DNA of 14,030 nucleotides from Acidobacteriota bacterium (GCA_021779695.1 JAJYAE010000089.1:1-14030); one strand, 5' to 3'; shown: positions 1 through 5,895, counted from the first letter of the stretch. Numbers and translations are program-made. Notes: a model not told the origin generated them from the sequence alone.

Positions 1-20
1 AGGATCAAACTCTCGTTTGA
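1..20 (-). rRNA. rrs: 16S rRNA gene, 5' end only (partial)
   Basis: Read on the minus strand, positions 13-1 are AGAGTTTGATCCT, the universally conserved start of bacterial 16S rRNA (E. coli positions 8-20, the 27F primer site). Counting back from there puts mature nucleotide 1 near position 20. The rest of the gene lies beyond the left edge of the window. The 5' boundary is by analogy with E. coli and could be off by a few bases. Confidence 0.93.
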
Positions 21-64
21 AACCTGTTGCCTCACCCACTCGACGGAGGTCGATGGGATCGGCC

Positions 65-91
65 GCGTCTCGGGCTCGAAAGCCGAGACGC
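65..91 (-). other. Strong hairpin in the rrn leader, upstream of 16S
   Basis: On the minus strand, GCGTCTCGGCT (91-81) pairs with AGCCCGAGACGC (76-65) around a TTCG loop, with one bulged base. This gives an 11-bp GC-rich stem about 45 bases before the 16S start. Such stems in rrn leaders help in pre-16S folding or processing. That role is inferred here; the 3' partner that would form the long RNase III stem is outside the window. Confidence 0.6.
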
Positions 92-153
92 CTTACCTTG
101 TGAGAAGGATCAAGCCAAACTCGATCGCATCTCACGACTGGCACGTTCAACCA

Positions 154-167
154 TGTTTTCAAAGATC
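154..167 (-). promoter_or_regulatory. boxA antitermination element of the rrn leader
   Basis: The minus strand reads GATCTTTGAAAACA at 167-154, very close to the Bacillus-type rrn boxA (TGTTCTTTGAAAACT). boxA RNA binds NusB/S10 to make RNA polymerase resistant to Rho while it transcribes rRNA. It lies about 140 bases before the 16S start and 37 bases after a boxB-like hairpin, which is the usual order. Confidence 0.75.
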
Positions 168-203
168 CGTAAGAGCGGTCCGCCTGAGCGGTGCCCCTTT
201 GGA

Positions 204-238
204 TCGAGGCCCAAACCTTTCGGTCAGGGTGTCCTCGA
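204..238 (-). promoter_or_regulatory. boxB-like GNRA-capped hairpin of the rrn leader
   Basis: On the minus strand TCGAGG (238-233) pairs with CCTCGA (209-204). Inside this, CCC pairs with GGG and ACC pairs with GGT around a GAAA tetraloop. It precedes boxA, as boxB does in antitermination leaders. The structure is read directly; calling it boxB rests on position and the GNRA cap, since boxB is poorly conserved in sequence. Confidence 0.55.
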
Positions 239-302
239 ACTTGTTACGCTGGCCGCTTCTGCATATCGCAGCAGCTTGCGGCGTTTTTGCGCGAACTTTT
301 TA

Positions 303-331
303 AGACTATCGAACTTCGCAGGCCTTGTCAA
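303..331 (-). promoter_or_regulatory. rrn promoter (sigma-70 type)
   Basis: The minus strand has a perfect TTGACA -35 (331-326), a 17-base spacer and a TAGTCT -10 (308-303). An A-rich stretch (about 333-350, GAAAATGCAAAAGATG) sits just upstream, like an UP element. Transcription would start near 296, giving a leader of about 275 bases before 16S that carries the boxB-like hairpin and boxA. Confidence 0.75.
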
Positions 332-385
332 TGCATCTTTTGCATTTTCTTGCCTGCTAGACGTCTTCGTCTTCGCGCAGCGTAA

Positions 386-400
386 AATTCTCAAAGAACT
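386..400 (-). promoter_or_regulatory. Second boxA-like sequence, upstream of the main rrn promoter
   Basis: The minus strand reads AGTTCTTTGAGAATT at 400-386, again close to TGTTCTTTGAAAACT. It lies upstream of the TTGACA promoter, so it would be transcribed only from a promoter further up, such as the weak candidate at 603-631. It may belong to a longer alternative leader or be chance. Confidence 0.35.
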
Positions 401-434
401 ACCGGCAAGACATAGCCTGAGCCGATATGGCTCA

Positions 435-451
435 CAGGAGTCAGACTCCTG
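435..451. repeat. 7-bp inverted repeat with 3-base loop
   Basis: CAGGAGT (435-441) and ACTCCTG (445-451) are perfect reverse complements around CAG. No T-run follows on either strand, so it is not a typical terminator. It could be an operator upstream of the rrn promoter or a leader hairpin if transcription starts further up. Confidence 0.5.
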
Positions 452-602
452 GGTCATGCAATGGGTTTGTTCTCTCTAGGGATTCCCTACAGGGGTTCAG
501 GGGCACTTGCCTCACCTGACCCAACGAACCAGCCTTCCAAGTCCCACATCGGGCAGGCCATACGGCCACTGGAAAGCTCCACTGCTTCGTTGCAACTCCC
601 TA

Positions 603-631
603 AGAGTACCATGAGGCAAACTTAGTTGCAA
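603..631 (-). promoter_or_regulatory. Possible upstream rrn promoter
   Basis: The minus strand shows TTGCAA (631-626), a 17-base spacer ending in TGG, and TACTCT (608-603). This is a weak -35/-10 pair with an extended -10 TG. It would feed a longer rrn leader containing the boxA-like sequence at 386-400. The hexamers match only 4/6 and 3/6 of consensus, so this is tentative. Confidence 0.25.
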
Positions 632-655
632 GCGGCTCCCTCTCGGGTGTGCCGC
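632..655 (-). terminator. Hairpin after marC, possible terminator
   Basis: On the minus strand GCGGC (655-651) pairs with GCCGC (636-632), and inside it CCC pairs with GGG around a GAGA tetraloop. It lies about 110 bases beyond the marC stop, between marC and the rrn promoters. Only TT follows the stem, so it lacks the U-tract of a classic intrinsic terminator. Confidence 0.35.
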
Positions 656-764
656 CCAGTTGCGACTTCCTGAGAATATCAACGACCCGGGTTCTTGGCA
701 AGCGCGCCAGCCTGTGGAAAGCTTCCAAAATCTGTGGGAAACGCACTTTTTGTGGCTCCGCTCT

Positions 765-1457
765 TCATTGCCTCGCGATAAGTCCCAGATCCGTCAGCCC
801 GTTCACGAAGAACTGCATCGCCAGCGCCACCAGCAGTAACCCCATGATTCGCACAAGGATGCGGATGCCCGTCTCCCCCATGAAGGCCCGCACACGCCCT
901 GCCCCGGCCAGCACCCAGTAGCTCACCACGCAAGTAAACGCAATGGCACCAAGAATCGCGCCCATCTGCCAGTGCCACAGCGCCGGAACCGGCCCCACCA
1001 GCACCATGACCGACGAGATCGCTCCCGGCCCGGCCAGCATCGGCACACCCAGCGGCACAATTCCCGCGTCCTCTTTGCCCGCGGCTTCTTCCGTGTCACC
1101 CGTCGCCTCCTGCGTGGGCGAGCGCCGCGCCTCCAGCATGTCCAGTCCGATCAGCAGCAGAATCAGGCCACCGGCAATCTCAAACGCCGGCAGCGTGATG
1201 CCAAAGAGCCGAAAGATCACCTGTCCGGCCAATGCAAAACTCGCCAGCACTACAAAGCACGTCAGCGCCGCCTTGCGCGCCATCCGCCTGCGCCGCGCAG
1301 CGTCACAGTTGTTAGTGATCGCCAGAAACGAAGGAATCGCCGCAAAGGGATCCACCAGAAAGAAGATTGAGCTCAGCGCCAACACGCTGAAGCGCACCAG
1401 CGGCGCCGTTTGAATCTCGTGCAGCGCAGTCGCCGCCGGGTTGGTCCAGTCCATCAT
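765..1457 (-). CDS. marC: MarC family integral membrane protein (UPF0056)
   Basis: A 230-residue membrane protein recognised as MarC/UPF0056. Family hallmarks are VDPFAAIPSFLAIT (residues 35-48), where MarC proteins carry a DP-x-x-x-P motif in the first helix, and PLGVPMLAGPGAISSVMVL (135-153), the second conserved half-site. About six membrane helices are visible, with a polar, acidic linker (residues 112-133) between the two halves. Family length is usually 200-220 residues. The physiological role is unknown; E. coli MarC was once linked to antibiotic resistance but that was not upheld. Adjacent ATGs at 1457 and 1454 are possible starts; a TTG at 1478 would add seven residues. No clear ribosome-binding site is seen. 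Its start lies head to head with the methyltransferase gene. Family assignment is firm, start and function are not. Confidence 0.88.
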   Translation of the reverse strand: MMDWTNPAATALHEIQTAPLVRFSVLALSSIFFLVDPFAAIPSFLAITNNCDAARRRRMARKAALTCFVVLASFALAGQVIFRLFGITLPAFEIAGGLILLLIGLDMLEARRSPTQEATGDTEEAAGKEDAGIVPLGVPMLAGPGAISSVMVLVGPVPALWHWQMGAILGAIAFTCVVSYWVLAGAGRVRAFMGETGIRILVRIMGLLLVALAMQFFVNGLTDLGLIARQ

Positions 1458-2262
1458 GCGATGCAGGAAGTGTACCAATCGGAGCGCTGGACCGCTCTAC
1501 AATCAGTTCTTGCTCACCGCTGCCCAACGCGACCGCATCACCGTCATCCTCGTCCGCCCGCGCAACCCGCTCAACATCGGCGCCGTCGCACGAGCCGTGG
1601 CCAACTTCGGCTTCGTGCATCTCACCGTCGTTGCGCCCTATGAGCCGCACTGGCGCGAGGCCAAATCCGCCGTCGAAGCCGAAGACCTGCTCCGCAACGC
1701 CACCGTCTGTGCCACGTTGCCCGAGGCGCTCGCCGCATGCACTCTCGTCCTCGGCACTGGCACGCTCACCCATCGCAAGCCCGATCAGCCCGTCGTCCAG
1801 CTGCCCAAACTCGCGCCGCATGTCCACGCCGCACTCTCCGCCGATGGCCGCATCGCCCTCGTGCTCGGCCCCGAGAAGCACGGCCTCACCCGCGACGATC
1901 TCGCCTTCTGCCACCTGCTCGTCGAGATCCCCACCGACGCGCGCCAGCCCTCCATGAACCTCGGCCAGGCTGCCGCCGTCTGCCTCTACGAGCTGGCAAT
2001 CCGCTCCGGATCTACTTCCGCGGCGGACGCGCTCGCGCCCGCCGCCGCGCCCGCCGCAACGCTTGAACGCCTCAGCGACCTGATCGAGCAGACCATGGCA
2101 GCCGCCGGCTACTCGCCCCGCGCCATGCAGCCCGCCAACCGCCACGATCTCCGTGTCCTGCTGCGTCGCCTCGCGCCCACCCCGCTCGATGCGCGCCGCA
2201 TGATGGGCCTCTTCCGCCGCATCTTGTTCCGGCTGAACCGTGCCGCGGCGCCGCCAGACTGA
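1456..2262 (+). CDS. trmJ: TrmJ-type SPOUT RNA 2'-O-methyltransferase
   Basis: A TrmH/SpoU-family SPOUT methyltransferase, closest to TrmJ, which 2'-O-methylates position 32 of tRNAs using S-adenosylmethionine. All three SPOUT motifs are visible: motif 1 with RPRNPLNIGAVARA (residues 34-47), motif 2 with LVLGPEKHGL, and motif 3 with IPTDARQPSMNLGQAAA; the last two form the knotted SAM site. About 75 further C-terminal residues resemble the helical extension of TrmJ proteins. The start is uncertain. ATG 1456 is given, but TTG 1510 would place the start a few residues before motif 1, as in E. coli TrmJ. A TACAAT sequence at 1498-1503 lies inside the longer version. No good ribosome-binding site precedes any candidate. 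A perfect terminator hairpin lies 225 bases downstream. The substrate (tRNA rather than rRNA) is inferred from family resemblance. Confidence 0.85.
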   Translation: MRCRKCTNRSAGPLYNQFLLTAAQRDRITVILVRPRNPLNIGAVARAVANFGFVHLTVVAPYEPHWREAKSAVEAEDLLRNATVCATLPEALAACTLVLGTGTLTHRKPDQPVVQLPKLAPHVHAALSADGRIALVLGPEKHGLTRDDLAFCHLLVEIPTDARQPSMNLGQAAAVCLYELAIRSGSTSAADALAPAAAPAATLERLSDLIEQTMAAAGYSPRAMQPANRHDLRVLLRRLAPTPLDARRMMGLFRRILFRLNRAAAPPD

Positions 2263-2487
2263 GCCGCGCCGCTGAATCTTCTCGCAATTCTTGCGCCGCA
2301 TGATCCAGGTGATCAGTAGCTTGATGCCTGATGCCATCCAACTTCACCGCCACATCAAGCAACGTCCGTTCATGTCTTGCTTCCGGAGTTCTCGCGCAGG
2401 CACATAGGAATGAAGCGAGACGGGAACTCATCTTCCTCGACCATGATGCATCCGGCATGATGGCAACCCCAGATGACTGACACGAGC

Positions 2488-2521
2488 GCAAAATAGCCCT
2501 CCACGCTGAGGGCTATTTTGC
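2488..2521. terminator. Perfect bidirectional Rho-independent terminator
   Basis: A 14-bp perfect stem with a 6-base loop: GCAAAATAGCCCTC (2488-2501) pairs with GAGGGCTATTTTGC (2508-2521). The A-run at the left foot and T-run at the right foot give a U-tract on both strands. It ends trmJ transcription and would insulate the next gene from either side. Confidence 0.88.
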
Positions 2522-2805
2522 CAGGGCTGCCGAATGTGCCGTTCAGGTACTGCCATTACAGGTCAGGCAGAGGGCCGGGAAGTTCAAGAATCCGACCCTA
2601 CAAGGCTTGATCCTGAGGTCTTGATCTCTCCGCACTTTATGGCGGCTGAAGCCATGCGGTCGGTGCACTCAACAAGCAGAAAATTCAGAGACAATTTTGA
2701 TTTTTGTCGCCTTTGCCTGTCCGCGCGCCCCCCAGGGGCGACCTGCCTTGGCACTTGGTGTCCGTTTCCTAGCTCCTGCTTTTCTCCGCCGCGTCAGCGC
2801 AATCC

Positions 2806-2814
2806 TGCTACATT
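2806..2814 (+). promoter_or_regulatory. Possible extended -10 promoter for the TonB_C gene
   Basis: TGCTACATT combines an extended -10 TG with a TACATT hexamer, 17 bases before the ATG. No recognisable -35 is found at 16-18 bases upstream. The implied 5' leader is about 10 bases and would just contain the GGGGAAGGG ribosome-binding site, so transcription may start slightly earlier. Confidence 0.3.
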
Positions 2815-2830
2815 GTCGGGGAAGGGCAAC

Positions 2831-3964
2831 ATGTACTGTACACTCTATCGTTTCCGCTCCGCACGGAGCGGACTCGCAGCCTCGCGGCGCAAGCTCGTGG
2901 CTTTTTGCCTGGGTACAGTTCTCGTGTGCGCACTGGCGACACGACCTTGCCCCTGCGCGCAGGGTCCGTCCGCCTCGAATCCGGCAAACCCATCCTCCAG
3001 CATTACTGAAAGCGATCTGCGTCAGCGGTTGCTCGGTAAGATGCTCTTCTTGCGAGGCGGCTACCTGGAAAATACTCTCGACTTCGATCAGGCCGGCCGC
3101 CTCATCAGCAATTCACCTCGGGGGTCCTACACACTTTGCTTTGTCCGCATCGATCAAGTCCACTTCACACGCCGCAAAGTCGAAATGATCGGCGTCCGCT
3201 ACGGCTTGCACTTTCTAGGGGCAACGCCCTACGAAGATCCAGCTCACGCTTTCGACACCGTCAACATCTTGCCGAAGAAAAAACAGCTGCACATCACCAT
3301 TGCGCGTGAACCCGTTGTCGTGCCCAGGAAAAAGAAACACCACTCCGCCAAGGAATCATCCGCATCATCCGAGAGTCAGGGCGCAGCTGCTGCCGATCTT
3401 CCCCAGCCGGCTCCTGCGGGCACCGCGCCGTCACAGGCTATCTCCAACCAAGTCCTCGAAAACACACTGGATCAGGTCTTTGCGCAACGACTGGACCAGC
3501 AACTCATCGCTACAATGCCCGAGTTCTGGCAGCTCTATTACAAAGGAATCGATTCGAAGAAGGATGTTCTGACCGCAGGGAACGGCGTCTATCTCGAAGC
3601 CGAGGTCGACCGGAAGGCGCAACTCGTCACACGCGTTGAACCACCTTCAAACGACTACGCACAGTCCAAAGGTGTCGTCGGCCTCGCGCTCTATCGCGTA
3701 ATCCTGGGCGCGGATGGCCTGCCCCGGCAAATCGCCGTCAGCCGCCCCATTGGCTTCGGCCTCGACGAGAGCGCGGTGGATTCCATCCATAAGGCTTCCT
3801 TTCAGCCAGCGATCAAAGATGGAAAACCGGTTCCCGTTCTCCTTGATGTGCTGGTTCAATTCCGCATCTACTCCAAGCGCACCGCCACACCGGCAGCCGA
3901 TTCAGGTGCCGCCAAGCCGTCCTCGCCGGTTTTGCCCGGACCTTATAGTGTGAATCAGCCATGA
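2831..3964 (+). CDS. Exported protein with C-terminal TonB domain
   Basis: A 377-residue protein. ATG 2831 is chosen because GGGGAAGGG lies 5 bases ahead and it begins a classic signal peptide: basic residues (R7-K21), a hydrophobic core (LVAFCLGTVLVCALA), then cleavage near C-P-C-A/Q at residue 43. The frame is open upstream to 2534, but that part looks non-coding. Residues 55-220 match no domain I recognise. A low-complexity linker rich in Ser, Ala and Pro (about 205-245) follows. Residues 282-347 are a TonB C-terminal (TonB_C) fold: beta strand, GADGLP turn, LDESAVDSIHKASFQPA helix, DGKPVPV and a final strand. TonB_C normally contacts outer-membrane receptors. Here there is no N-terminal membrane anchor or long Pro-Lys stalk, so it is probably a periplasmic TonB_C protein of unknown partner. 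It overlaps the next gene by 4 bases. Confidence 0.85.
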   Translation: MYCTLYRFRSARSGLAASRRKLVAFCLGTVLVCALATRPCPCAQGPSASNPANPSSSITESDLRQRLLGKMLFLRGGYLENTLDFDQAGRLISNSPRGSYTLCFVRIDQVHFTRRKVEMIGVRYGLHFLGATPYEDPAHAFDTVNILPKKKQLHITIAREPVVVPRKKKHHSAKESSASSESQGAAAADLPQPAPAGTAPSQAISNQVLENTLDQVFAQRLDQQLIATMPEFWQLYYKGIDSKKDVLTAGNGVYLEAEVDRKAQLVTRVEPPSNDYAQSKGVVGLALYRVILGADGLPRQIAVSRPIGFGLDESAVDSIHKASFQPAIKDGKPVPVLLDVLVQFRIYSKRTATPAADSGAAKPSSPVLPGPYSVNQP

Positions 3965-4632
3965 ACCAGAACACGCTTCGACTGATTCGCTCCGGCTCAA
4001 CGGCAGAGCTCGCCGATGCCGTCCATTCTGATCCGGCACTCGCCTCCTGGCGGGATTCCCAGGGCGTTTCCGCGCTGATGTGGTCTATCTACGCCGGTCA
4101 AACCATGGCGCGTGACTTCTTGCTTGCTGAGCTTGCCCGTCAGGCCATTTCTCTTGATGTCTTTGAGGCTTCCGCAACAGGTGACCTCCCACGACTCTCC
4201 GAGTTACTTGATGCCGAGCCCGCAGTTCCTCACGCCCGCTCCGGGGACGGCTGGACGCCGCTCCACCTTGCCGCCGCCTTCGGAACTCCGGCCTGTGTCG
4301 CGGCACTCCTGCGGAGTGGTGCAGACGTCAGTGCCATCTCCTCCAATGCACAGGCAAATCAACCGCTCCACACTGCTCTTGCACTTGGCCGCGACCCAGC
4401 GACCGTTCGCCTTCTGCTCGATCATGGCGCCGATGCCAACGCAACGCAGGCCGGCGGCTTCACTCCCCTTTTTTCCGCCGCCGCGGCAAATCGCCGGGAT
4501 CTGGCCGAACTCCTTCTGGGCCACGGCGCCTCCGCGCAGCATCGCTGCGACGCTGGCAAGACTGCGGCCGACTTTGCTCGCGAGCGCGGTCACTCTGAAC
4601 TTGCGGACTGGCTGGAGGCGCTGCCCGGCTGA
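3961..4632 (+). CDS. Ankyrin-repeat protein
   Basis: A 223-residue protein with no signal peptide or membrane segment, so probably cytoplasmic. Four ankyrin repeats are clear: about 95-127 (GWTPLHLAAAFG, ALLRSGADV), 132-163 (PLHTALALG, RLLLDHGADANA), 164-196 (FTPLFSAAAAN, ELLLGHGAS) and a capping 197-220 (KTAADFARERGH). Residues 1-90 look like two more degenerate repeats (GVSALMWSIYAGQ). Ankyrin repeats bind partner proteins; the partner is unknown. The ATG overlaps the TGA of the TonB_C gene (ATGA), so the two are almost certainly co-transcribed and translationally coupled, although one product is exported and the other is not. No terminator follows; the phased heptamer array begins 37 bases after the stop. 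Confidence 0.9.
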   Translation: MNQNTLRLIRSGSTAELADAVHSDPALASWRDSQGVSALMWSIYAGQTMARDFLLAELARQAISLDVFEASATGDLPRLSELLDAEPAVPHARSGDGWTPLHLAAAFGTPACVAALLRSGADVSAISSNAQANQPLHTALALGRDPATVRLLLDHGADANATQAGGFTPLFSAAAANRRDLAELLLGHGASAQHRCDAGKTAADFARERGHSELADWLEALPG

Positions 4633-4668
4633 CCTCCATCAGACACGTCGGCCTCAGACTCTGTTTTC

Positions 4669-4886
4669 GTAAGACTCCGTCTTGCCGGGGTCTTGCATAC
4701 GCTGGTTCCGTGACCTAGCGCGCAAGACGATCCGCACCTGGGCCGTCCGACCCCTCCTTAAGCCCCAGCTGACTGCAAGACAAAAGATCCATTGAGTAAG
4801 ACTTTGGGCTGAAATCCGAAAGGCGCTCCGCTCTGTGTAAGACGCGTGTAAGACACTGCCCTACATTCTGTTAGACAACGCCTTAC
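4669..4886. repeat. Helically phased array of GYAAGAC heptamers
   Basis: Exact GYAAGAC occurs on the plus strand at 4669, 4722, 4775, 4796, 4837 and 4848, and inverted (GTCTTGC) at 4679 and 4690. One-mismatch copies are GTTAGAC at 4870 and inverted GCCTTAC at 4880. Left-edge spacings are 10, 11, 32, 53, 21, 41, 11, 22 and 10 bases, so every copy lies within 1 bp of a multiple of about 10.55 bp. Pairs at 11-bp spacing (4679/4690 and 4837/4848) are 7-mers with 4-base gaps, like the direct repeats bound by OmpR/PhoB-type regulators. The array lies between convergent gene ends, which is unusual for an operator. The rest of the 4633-4896 gap has no gene. Function unknown. Confidence 0.85.
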
Positions 4887-4896
4887 AACCGGTGGT

Positions 4897-5067
4897 TCAC
4901 TCGCCCTCGCGGATCAGTTCCTGCAGCTTCGGCTTGTGCTTGACCTGCCGTCCCGTCCGGGGTTCGCTCTCCACCACCCGCGCCGGCTTTGGCTGCCCCA
5001 CTCGCTGGCGCGCATTCGCCTTCACGGCCTTCGTCGAGGAAAATCTCTCAGGCTTGCGTTTCTTCAT
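4897..5067 (-). CDS. Small basic hypothetical protein
   Basis: A 56-residue, highly basic protein from ATG 5067, beginning MKKRKPERFSSTKAVKANAR and ending KHKPKLQELIREGE. Codons favour G or C at the third position, as in neighbouring genes, which supports coding. It has no signal peptide, membrane segment or cysteine pair, and I do not recognise the family; charge suggests nucleic-acid or ribosome contact, but that is only inference. In-frame ATGs at 5091 and 5136 would give a longer N-terminus that looks less protein-like. No clear ribosome-binding site precedes any of them. It points away from the zinc-ribbon gene, and its 3' end faces the ankyrin gene across the heptamer array. Confidence 0.5.
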   Translation of the reverse strand: MKKRKPERFSSTKAVKANARQRVGQPKPARVVESEPRTGRQVKHKPKLQELIREGE

Positions 5068-5159
5068 GGCAGGGTCGAGTATGAAATACATGATGCGGGG
5101 AAAGCAAAACACCCTCGCCCGCGCCACCTCATCCATTGGCGCATCGGAGAATCGGGATC

Positions 5160-5438
5160 ATGGAAGAGCGGGAGTTTTTCACCGAAACCACTGAGACGCG
5201 TACCCATACCCTCACCTGCCCCAAGTGTGGTCAGTCCGCCGATTATATGGTGACGTGGGTCGTACGCCGCAAGCGCGCCCAACTTCCACGCCATGCCGAC
5301 GAGCGCGACCGCGCCCGCTTTGCCAAAGCCCAGTCCTACATGGTCCGGCGTGACGACAAGCTGGCCTGCAGCAACATCCGTTGCCGCAAGCCCTTTGAGA
5401 TTACGTCTCTCCAATCACTTGCATTCATCGTGGATTGA
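5160..5438 (+). CDS. Small zinc-ribbon-like hypothetical protein
   Basis: A 92-residue protein starting MEEREFFTETTETRTHTLTC. ATG 5160 is chosen over ATG 5136 because GGAGA at 5148-5152 sits 7 bases before it. Cysteines form two pairs, C20-P-K-C23 and C70-SNIR-C75, spaced like the two knuckles of a zinc ribbon, separated by a charged, Arg-rich segment (35-66) that may be helical. No enzyme motif is seen. Binding of nucleic acid or protein is a guess from the fold type. The divergent small basic gene starts 92 bases upstream. Not recognised as a named family. Confidence 0.65.
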   Translation: MEEREFFTETTETRTHTLTCPKCGQSADYMVTWVVRRKRAQLPRHADERDRARFAKAQSYMVRRDDKLACSNIRCRKPFEITSLQSLAFIVD

Positions 5439-5590
5439 GCCGGATCAAGACGATATCCCGCGGCAGGGCCCCATCTCCGTTGTTAGCTGGATGCACTCCT
5501 GCCCGATTTTTCTCTCCGCGACCGCTGGCGCAGCGCCCGCGCCATATGATTGAATCAAATTGCAACCGCCTCGGGGATCCGGAGGTCCAC

Positions 5591-5608
5591 CCGGGCGGAT
5601 CCGCCCGG
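5591..5608. promoter_or_regulatory. Perfect 18-bp palindrome overlapping a ribosome-binding site
   Basis: CCGGGCGGATCCGCCCGG is its own reverse complement. Its last two bases are the first two of the GGAG ribosome-binding site (5607-5610) for the gene at 5617. As RNA it can form a 7-bp all-GC stem with a GATC loop, which would partly mask the GGAG. It could also be a repressor operator in DNA. Confidence 0.6.
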
Positions 5609-5616
5609 AGAACAAT

Positions 5617-5895
5617 ATGGCCAATCTTCTTCTTCCCCCCGAAGAACGCAATCTTACCCCCGAACAGGTTGAAGCACTCGACAAACGCCGCGATTTGGGC
5701 CACACCCTGCTCGTCATCGCGTGTCAATTTGCTGCGATCGCCACCGTTCTGCTGCTTTGGGTGGGACAGGATCTCACCTACTCCCCCGGCTGGGATCATC
5801 CCATGGCGTACTACTTCGCGCTGGCAATCTGCATCGTGCTCGGCTGCGGCATTGCCGGAGTCATTCTCCGTCGCGGAACTCCCCGGATCGACTAG
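5617..5895 (+). CDS. Small two-helix membrane protein
   Basis: A 92-residue protein from ATG 5617, with GGAG at 5607-5610 six bases ahead. The frame is open further upstream (ATG 5560), but that part is Pro/Gly-rich and spans the palindrome, so it is probably untranslated. Residues 1-27 are soluble and charged (PPEERNLTPEQVEALDKRRD). Helix 1 runs about 29-50 and helix 2 about 63-84, joined by a short loop with DLTYSPGWDHP; the tail RRGTPRID is basic, so the C-terminus is probably cytoplasmic. I do not recognise the family. It precedes moaA by 147 bases on the same strand and might be co-transcribed with it. Confidence 0.72.
   Translation: MANLLLPPEERNLTPEQVEALDKRRDLGHTLLVIACQFAAIATVLLLWVGQDLTYSPGWDHPMAYYFALAICIVLGCGIAGVILRRGTPRID

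Larger units (their letters stand above)
332..764. other. Non-coding stretch between marC and the rrn promoter
   Basis: No convincing gene is present. Several short frames are open, but they cross the rrn leader or antisense strand and show no family features. The stretch holds a boxA-like sequence, a weak extra promoter, a CAGGAGT/ACTCCTG inverted repeat and a GNRA-capped hairpin, each listed separately. TGTGG occurs three times at 713, 733 and 751 without a clear meaning. Confidence 0.6.
2263..2830. other. Long intergenic stretch with a terminator
   Basis: Between trmJ and the TonB_C gene. It contains one perfect terminator (2488-2521) and, near the right end, an extended -10 for the next gene. 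A GACAA/TTGTC inverted repeat spans 2690-2708 in an AT-rich patch. A minus-strand frame across 2263-2457 is open, but it continues antisense into trmJ and shows no family features. Upstream in-frame codons of the next gene (from 2534) look non-coding. No gene is supported. Confidence 0.6.

Noticed and set aside
27..479. 150-codon plus-strand frame across the rrn leader
   Set aside because: It covers the rrn promoter, boxA and hairpins on the other strand; composition is not protein-like.
711..755. Three TGTGG sequences resembling DnaA boxes
   Set aside because: None matches the 9-mer TTATCCACA on either strand closely enough, and no AT-rich unwinding region or dnaA/dnaN gene is nearby.
1312..2337. 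Long minus-strand open frame (341 codons) antisense to trmJ
   Set aside because: Gly/Glu/Ala-rich translation without any domain; it mirrors the GC-rich third positions of trmJ, which has all three SPOUT motifs.
2072..2491. Minus-strand frame extending from the terminator into trmJ
   Set aside because: About half is antisense to trmJ and the rest shows no family signature or ribosome-binding site; possibly a decayed gene remnant, but unsupported.
2749..2764. Possible sigma-54 promoter TTGGCACTTGGTGTCC
   Set aside because: GG at -24 is present but the -12 position has CC rather than GC, so the invariant dinucleotide is missing.
2534..2830. N-terminal extension of the TonB_C gene from ATG 2534
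   Set aside because: ATG 2831 has a strong ribosome-binding site and begins a signal peptide; the extension is Pro/Cys/Ser-rich with no structure and would bury the signal peptide.
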